From an uncultured Hyphomonas sp. (lineage in GTDB: Bacteria > Pseudomonadota > Alphaproteobacteria > Caulobacterales > Hyphomonadaceae), in contig NZ_OY781472.1 in the NCBI RefSeq assembly GCF_963677035.1, positions 1,240,001 through 1,304,000 of the forward strand: 64,000 bases of DNA, read 5' to 3'. Shown piece after piece: positions 61,899 to 64,000 of the stretch; positions within the stretch are counted from its first letter, which is position 1, and each line of letters begins with the position of its first letter. The translations under genes were made by a program, and so were the position numbers. The notes beneath the pieces were generated by a model. That model worked only from the letters and a program-made list of their open reading frames with translations. It did no database searches and had not been told where the DNA came from.

Positions 61899-62888
61899 AT
61901 GACCAAGGGCTTGGTGACCATTTTCGGCGGTTCGGGCTTTATCGGGCGTTATGCCGCCCGGGAGCTGGTGAAAAAGGGCTGGCGTGTCCGCATTGCCTGC
62001 CGGCGGGTGAATCTGGCGGGCGAGGTACGTCTCGCCGGTGCGCCGGGCTGGGTCGACATCACGCAGGCCAATATCCGCGACCGCGCCTCGATTGAGCGCG
62101 CGCTGGAAGATGCCGATGCCGTGGTGAACCTGGTCGGGGTGCTCAACGAAAAGGGCAAGCAGACCTTCGAATCGACACAGGTCGAGGGCGCAACCCTTCT
62201 GGCCGAAGTGGCGGCAGAGAAGGGCATCACCCGGTTCGTTCAGGTTTCGGCCATCGGCGCCAATGCGGACTCCAAGTCGGTCTACGCCAAAACAAAGGCC
62301 GAAGCCGAAGAGGCTGTCCGCAAGGCAGTTCCCACCGCGACCATCCTGCGCCCGTCCGTCGTGTTCGGGCCGGAAGATCAGTTCTTCAACAAATTCGCCC
62401 GGATGGCGCGTCTGCTCCTGCTGATGCCGGCCATTGGCGGCGGCAAGACCAGGATGCAGCCGGTCTATGCCGGGGATGTCGCCGAAGCGATTGCCGTGTC
62501 AGTCGATGATGAAACCCCCGCAGGCAAGACGTATGAGCTGGGCGGTCCGCGCGTCTACACGATGAACGAGATTTATGACTTCGTCTGCAAGACGATTTCC
62601 CGTCCGCGTTACAAGATCGGCCTGCCATTCATTCTGGCCAAGCCGATCGGTTACCTGTCAGGCGCGGTCTGGCGCTATGTTCCGCCGTTTTCCTGGGGTT
62701 TCCTTGGCCAGCCGCCGGTCACCGGCGATCAGATCGAGATGCTGAAGACCGACAATGTCGTCGCAGACGATGCGCTGACGCTGGCGGATCTGGGCGTGAC
62801 CACGCTGGAAACGCCGGAAGCCATCGTGCCGACCTATCTGTGGCGTTTCCGCGAATATGGCGAGTTCCACAAGGCGTCTGAAGCCTGA
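61899..62888 (+). CDS. Complex I NDUFA9-type SDR protein
   Basis: 329 residues from ATG 61899; a TTG at 61890 would add three. It has VTIFGGSGFIGRYAARELVKKGWRVRIACRR (NAD-binding), VVNLVGVLNEKGKQTFESTQVEGATLLAEVAAEKGITRFVQVSAIGANADSKSVYAKTKAEAEEAVRKAVPTATILRPSVVFGPEDQFFNKFARMARLL, like NDUFA9/NuoE-associated epimerase-type proteins in alphaproteobacteria. Active-site YxxxK is present (SVYAKTK). Association with complex I is inferred from homology. Confidence 0.88.
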   Translation: MTKGLVTIFGGSGFIGRYAARELVKKGWRVRIACRRVNLAGEVRLAGAPGWVDITQANIRDRASIERALEDADAVVNLVGVLNEKGKQTFESTQVEGATLLAEVAAEKGITRFVQVSAIGANADSKSVYAKTKAEAEEAVRKAVPTATILRPSVVFGPEDQFFNKFARMARLLLLMPAIGGGKTRMQPVYAGDVAEAIAVSVDDETPAGKTYELGGPRVYTMNEIYDFVCKTISRPRYKIGLPFILAKPIGYLSGAVWRYVPPFSWGFLGQPPVTGDQIEMLKTDNVVADDALTLADLGVTTLETPEAIVPTYLWRFREYGEFHKASEA

Positions 62889-62894
62889 TCTGAT

Positions 62895-63749
62895 CTAGAA
62901 CAGGCCAATCAGGGGAGAGCCCAGCAACAGCAGGGCCCCCAGCAGGAACCGGTACAGCACGAAGGGCAGGAAGCTCATCCGCCGCAACAGGGCCATCAGG
63001 CCCCAGATTGAGGCGAGCCCCGTGATGAAGGCGATGCCTGCCACCACCAGTCCATCCTTCAGCGTCAGCACGCTGGTGCCGTCCGGATCTGCCGAAAACA
63101 GGCCATAGGCCCCGTAAAGGCCGGCGGCGGCGAGAATTGGCGCGCCGATCAGCATGGAAATGCGGGCGGCTTCGGTGCGCTCATAGCCGAGCGCGCGGGC
63201 GGCCGTCATGGTGATGCCGGAGCGGCTGGTCCCGGGAATGATCGCGGCGATGGCCTGCGTCGCGCCGATCAGCGCGGCATGGGCGAGGGTCATGTCCGCT
63301 TCCTTGCGGGTGCGCGGCCCGGCCACGTCTGCCCACCAGAGCAGGGCGCCGAAGACGATGGTCGCCCCGGCCACGGTGTAGACGCTGCGCATCATGTCCT
63401 GCAGGTCCTGGGGCAGCAGGGCCTCGTAAAGCAGGGCGGCGATCAGAGCGATGGGTGTGGCGACGATCACGCAGGCAGCAAGGCGCCCGCCCTGCGACAG
63501 CGGCTTTTTCGAAACCGGGGCCGCCAGAAGCTCAAACCCGCCGAGGAAGGCGAGCGCGACATCCTTGCGGAAATAGATCAGCATCGCCGCCAGCGTGCCG
63601 AGATTGGAAACGGCATTGATGAGCAGCTCATCCCGTCCGGTCAGTCCGAACGTGTCGGACGCGAGCAGGACATGGGCGGACGAAGAGATGGGCAGCCATT
63701 CGGTGATCCCCTGAAGGGTCGCGATGATGGCGAGCTGTAGCAGTGACAA
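62895..63749 (-). CDS. uppP: Undecaprenyl-diphosphate phosphatase UppP
   Basis: Recycles the lipid carrier for peptidoglycan synthesis; inner membrane. 284 residues from a TTG at 63749 that follows AAGG at nine bases; no better in-frame start is near. It has IIATLQGITEWLPISSSAHVLL (first catalytic motif with E and H), AAIIPGTSRSGITMTAARALGYERTEAARISMLIG (second motif with R) and about eight membrane spans. The NDUFA9-type gene lies six bases away tail to tail. Confidence 0.93.
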   Translation of the reverse strand: MSLLQLAIIATLQGITEWLPISSSAHVLLASDTFGLTGRDELLINAVSNLGTLAAMLIYFRKDVALAFLGGFELLAAPVSKKPLSQGGRLAACVIVATPIALIAALLYEALLPQDLQDMMRSVYTVAGATIVFGALLWWADVAGPRTRKEADMTLAHAALIGATQAIAAIIPGTSRSGITMTAARALGYERTEAARISMLIGAPILAAAGLYGAYGLFSADPDGTSVLTLKDGLVVAGIAFITGLASIWGLMALLRRMSFLPFVLYRFLLGALLLLGSPLIGLF

Positions 63750-63981
63750 GGGACCGGGCCTTTCAGAACTTTGGCAGAAGGTCTAATTTGGTTTGACCGG
63801 AGAGGCACGCGCTTTTCTCAATATCAATTCGATACCTATTGGTTGTGCCGTGGTGGCCACTCAGGGCCTCTACAGCACTATATTTACCAGTACATATCAT
63901 ATCGATATCGGAAATTGCAGATTCATCTTGCCGCGTTCGCGCTCTGGTTCTATGCCCGGTGCAAATGTTCGGGAGGCCTTC
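63750..63981. other. Gene-free gap before the last partial gene
   Basis: About 230 bp, AT-richer than average in 63810-63930. It should hold the uppP promoter on the minus strand and the promoter of the partial gene. A GGCACG at 63801 begins a stretch like a sigma-54 -24 element, but the -12 part does not match. Confidence 0.4.
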
Positions 63982-64000
63982 ATGGCGGAGAGAATGCTGC
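63982..64000 (+). CDS. First codons of a gene (product not determinable; possibly glutamate synthase small subunit)
   Basis: ATG at 63982 after a GGGAGG ribosome site, reading MAERML before the window ends. MAERML is like the start of some alphaproteobacterial GltD proteins, but six residues are too few to decide. Confidence 0.3.

Noticed and set aside
63795..63820. Sigma-54 promoter before the partial last gene
   Set aside because: GGCACG is present but the -12 GC element is not at the right distance.
1..64000. CRISPR array, tRNA or rRNA genes, insertion sequences
   Set aside because: I looked for regularly spaced repeats, TFC-arm-like GGTTCGAATCC sequences and transposase-like proteins and found none.

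Overview
The window is about 64 kb of GC-rich chromosomal DNA from an alphaproteobacterium. Gene content and gene order resemble Caulobacter crescentus, and a member of the Caulobacterales/Hyphomonadaceae group fits best. The main reasons are the block coaE-aroE-maf-ppsR | gap | hemE-hemH-hemJ-rho, the run mnmE-mnmG-rsmG-parA-parB, the neighbourhood holA-lptE-leuS-(NtrZ-like)-(CenR-like), and clustered GANTC and CtrA-type sites. No rRNA, tRNA or CRISPR array was seen, and no prophage or insertion sequence was recognised.

Region by region. 1-2550: coaE (cut by the window edge), aroE, maf and ppsR, all leftward and overlapping. 2551-2890: a 340-bp gene-free gap whose position and motifs match the Caulobacter chromosomal replication origin. 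2891-6890: haem genes hemE, hemH, hemJ, then rho. 6907-12506: tRNA modification, rRNA methylation and the ParABS partition system, with two perfect parS sites inside mnmG and rsmG. 12510-26049: holA, lptE, leuS, a lipoprotein, a porin, an NtrZ-like protein, thiE-like, yggS-like, an L,D-transpeptidase, a CenR-like regulator, xth, lolA, cnoX and small conserved genes. 26039-34722: a ubiquinone hydroxylase, amt, a secreted acidic protein, ftsK, an aldo/keto reductase, an editing deacylase and a DUF6065-like gene. 34719-45661: a leftward hisB-hisH-hisA-hisF-hisE series split by unrelated genes, intergenic repeats, a gene remnant and a small AT-richer island. 45795-55836: a GGDEF/EAL protein, acetyltransferase, CoA-ester lyase, small membrane proteins, xerD, a DUF3604 lipoprotein and a large periplasmic protein of unknown function. 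55946-64000: aroK-aroB, a CorC-type protein, bolA, a J-domain protein, glpD, an NDUFA9-type protein, uppP and the first bases of one more gene.

How it works together. The first 21 kb joins replication initiation, origin partitioning and cell-envelope control. The origin would be read by DnaA, CtrA and CcrM methylation, ParB would load at parS about 7 kb away, and ftsK and xerD serve the terminus end of the cycle. The most unusual part is 35-41 kb, where the histidine operon has been opened by inserted cargo with repeats at several junctions. It includes two 172-bp repeats around a degraded peptidase gene end and a divergent pair of genes I cannot name.
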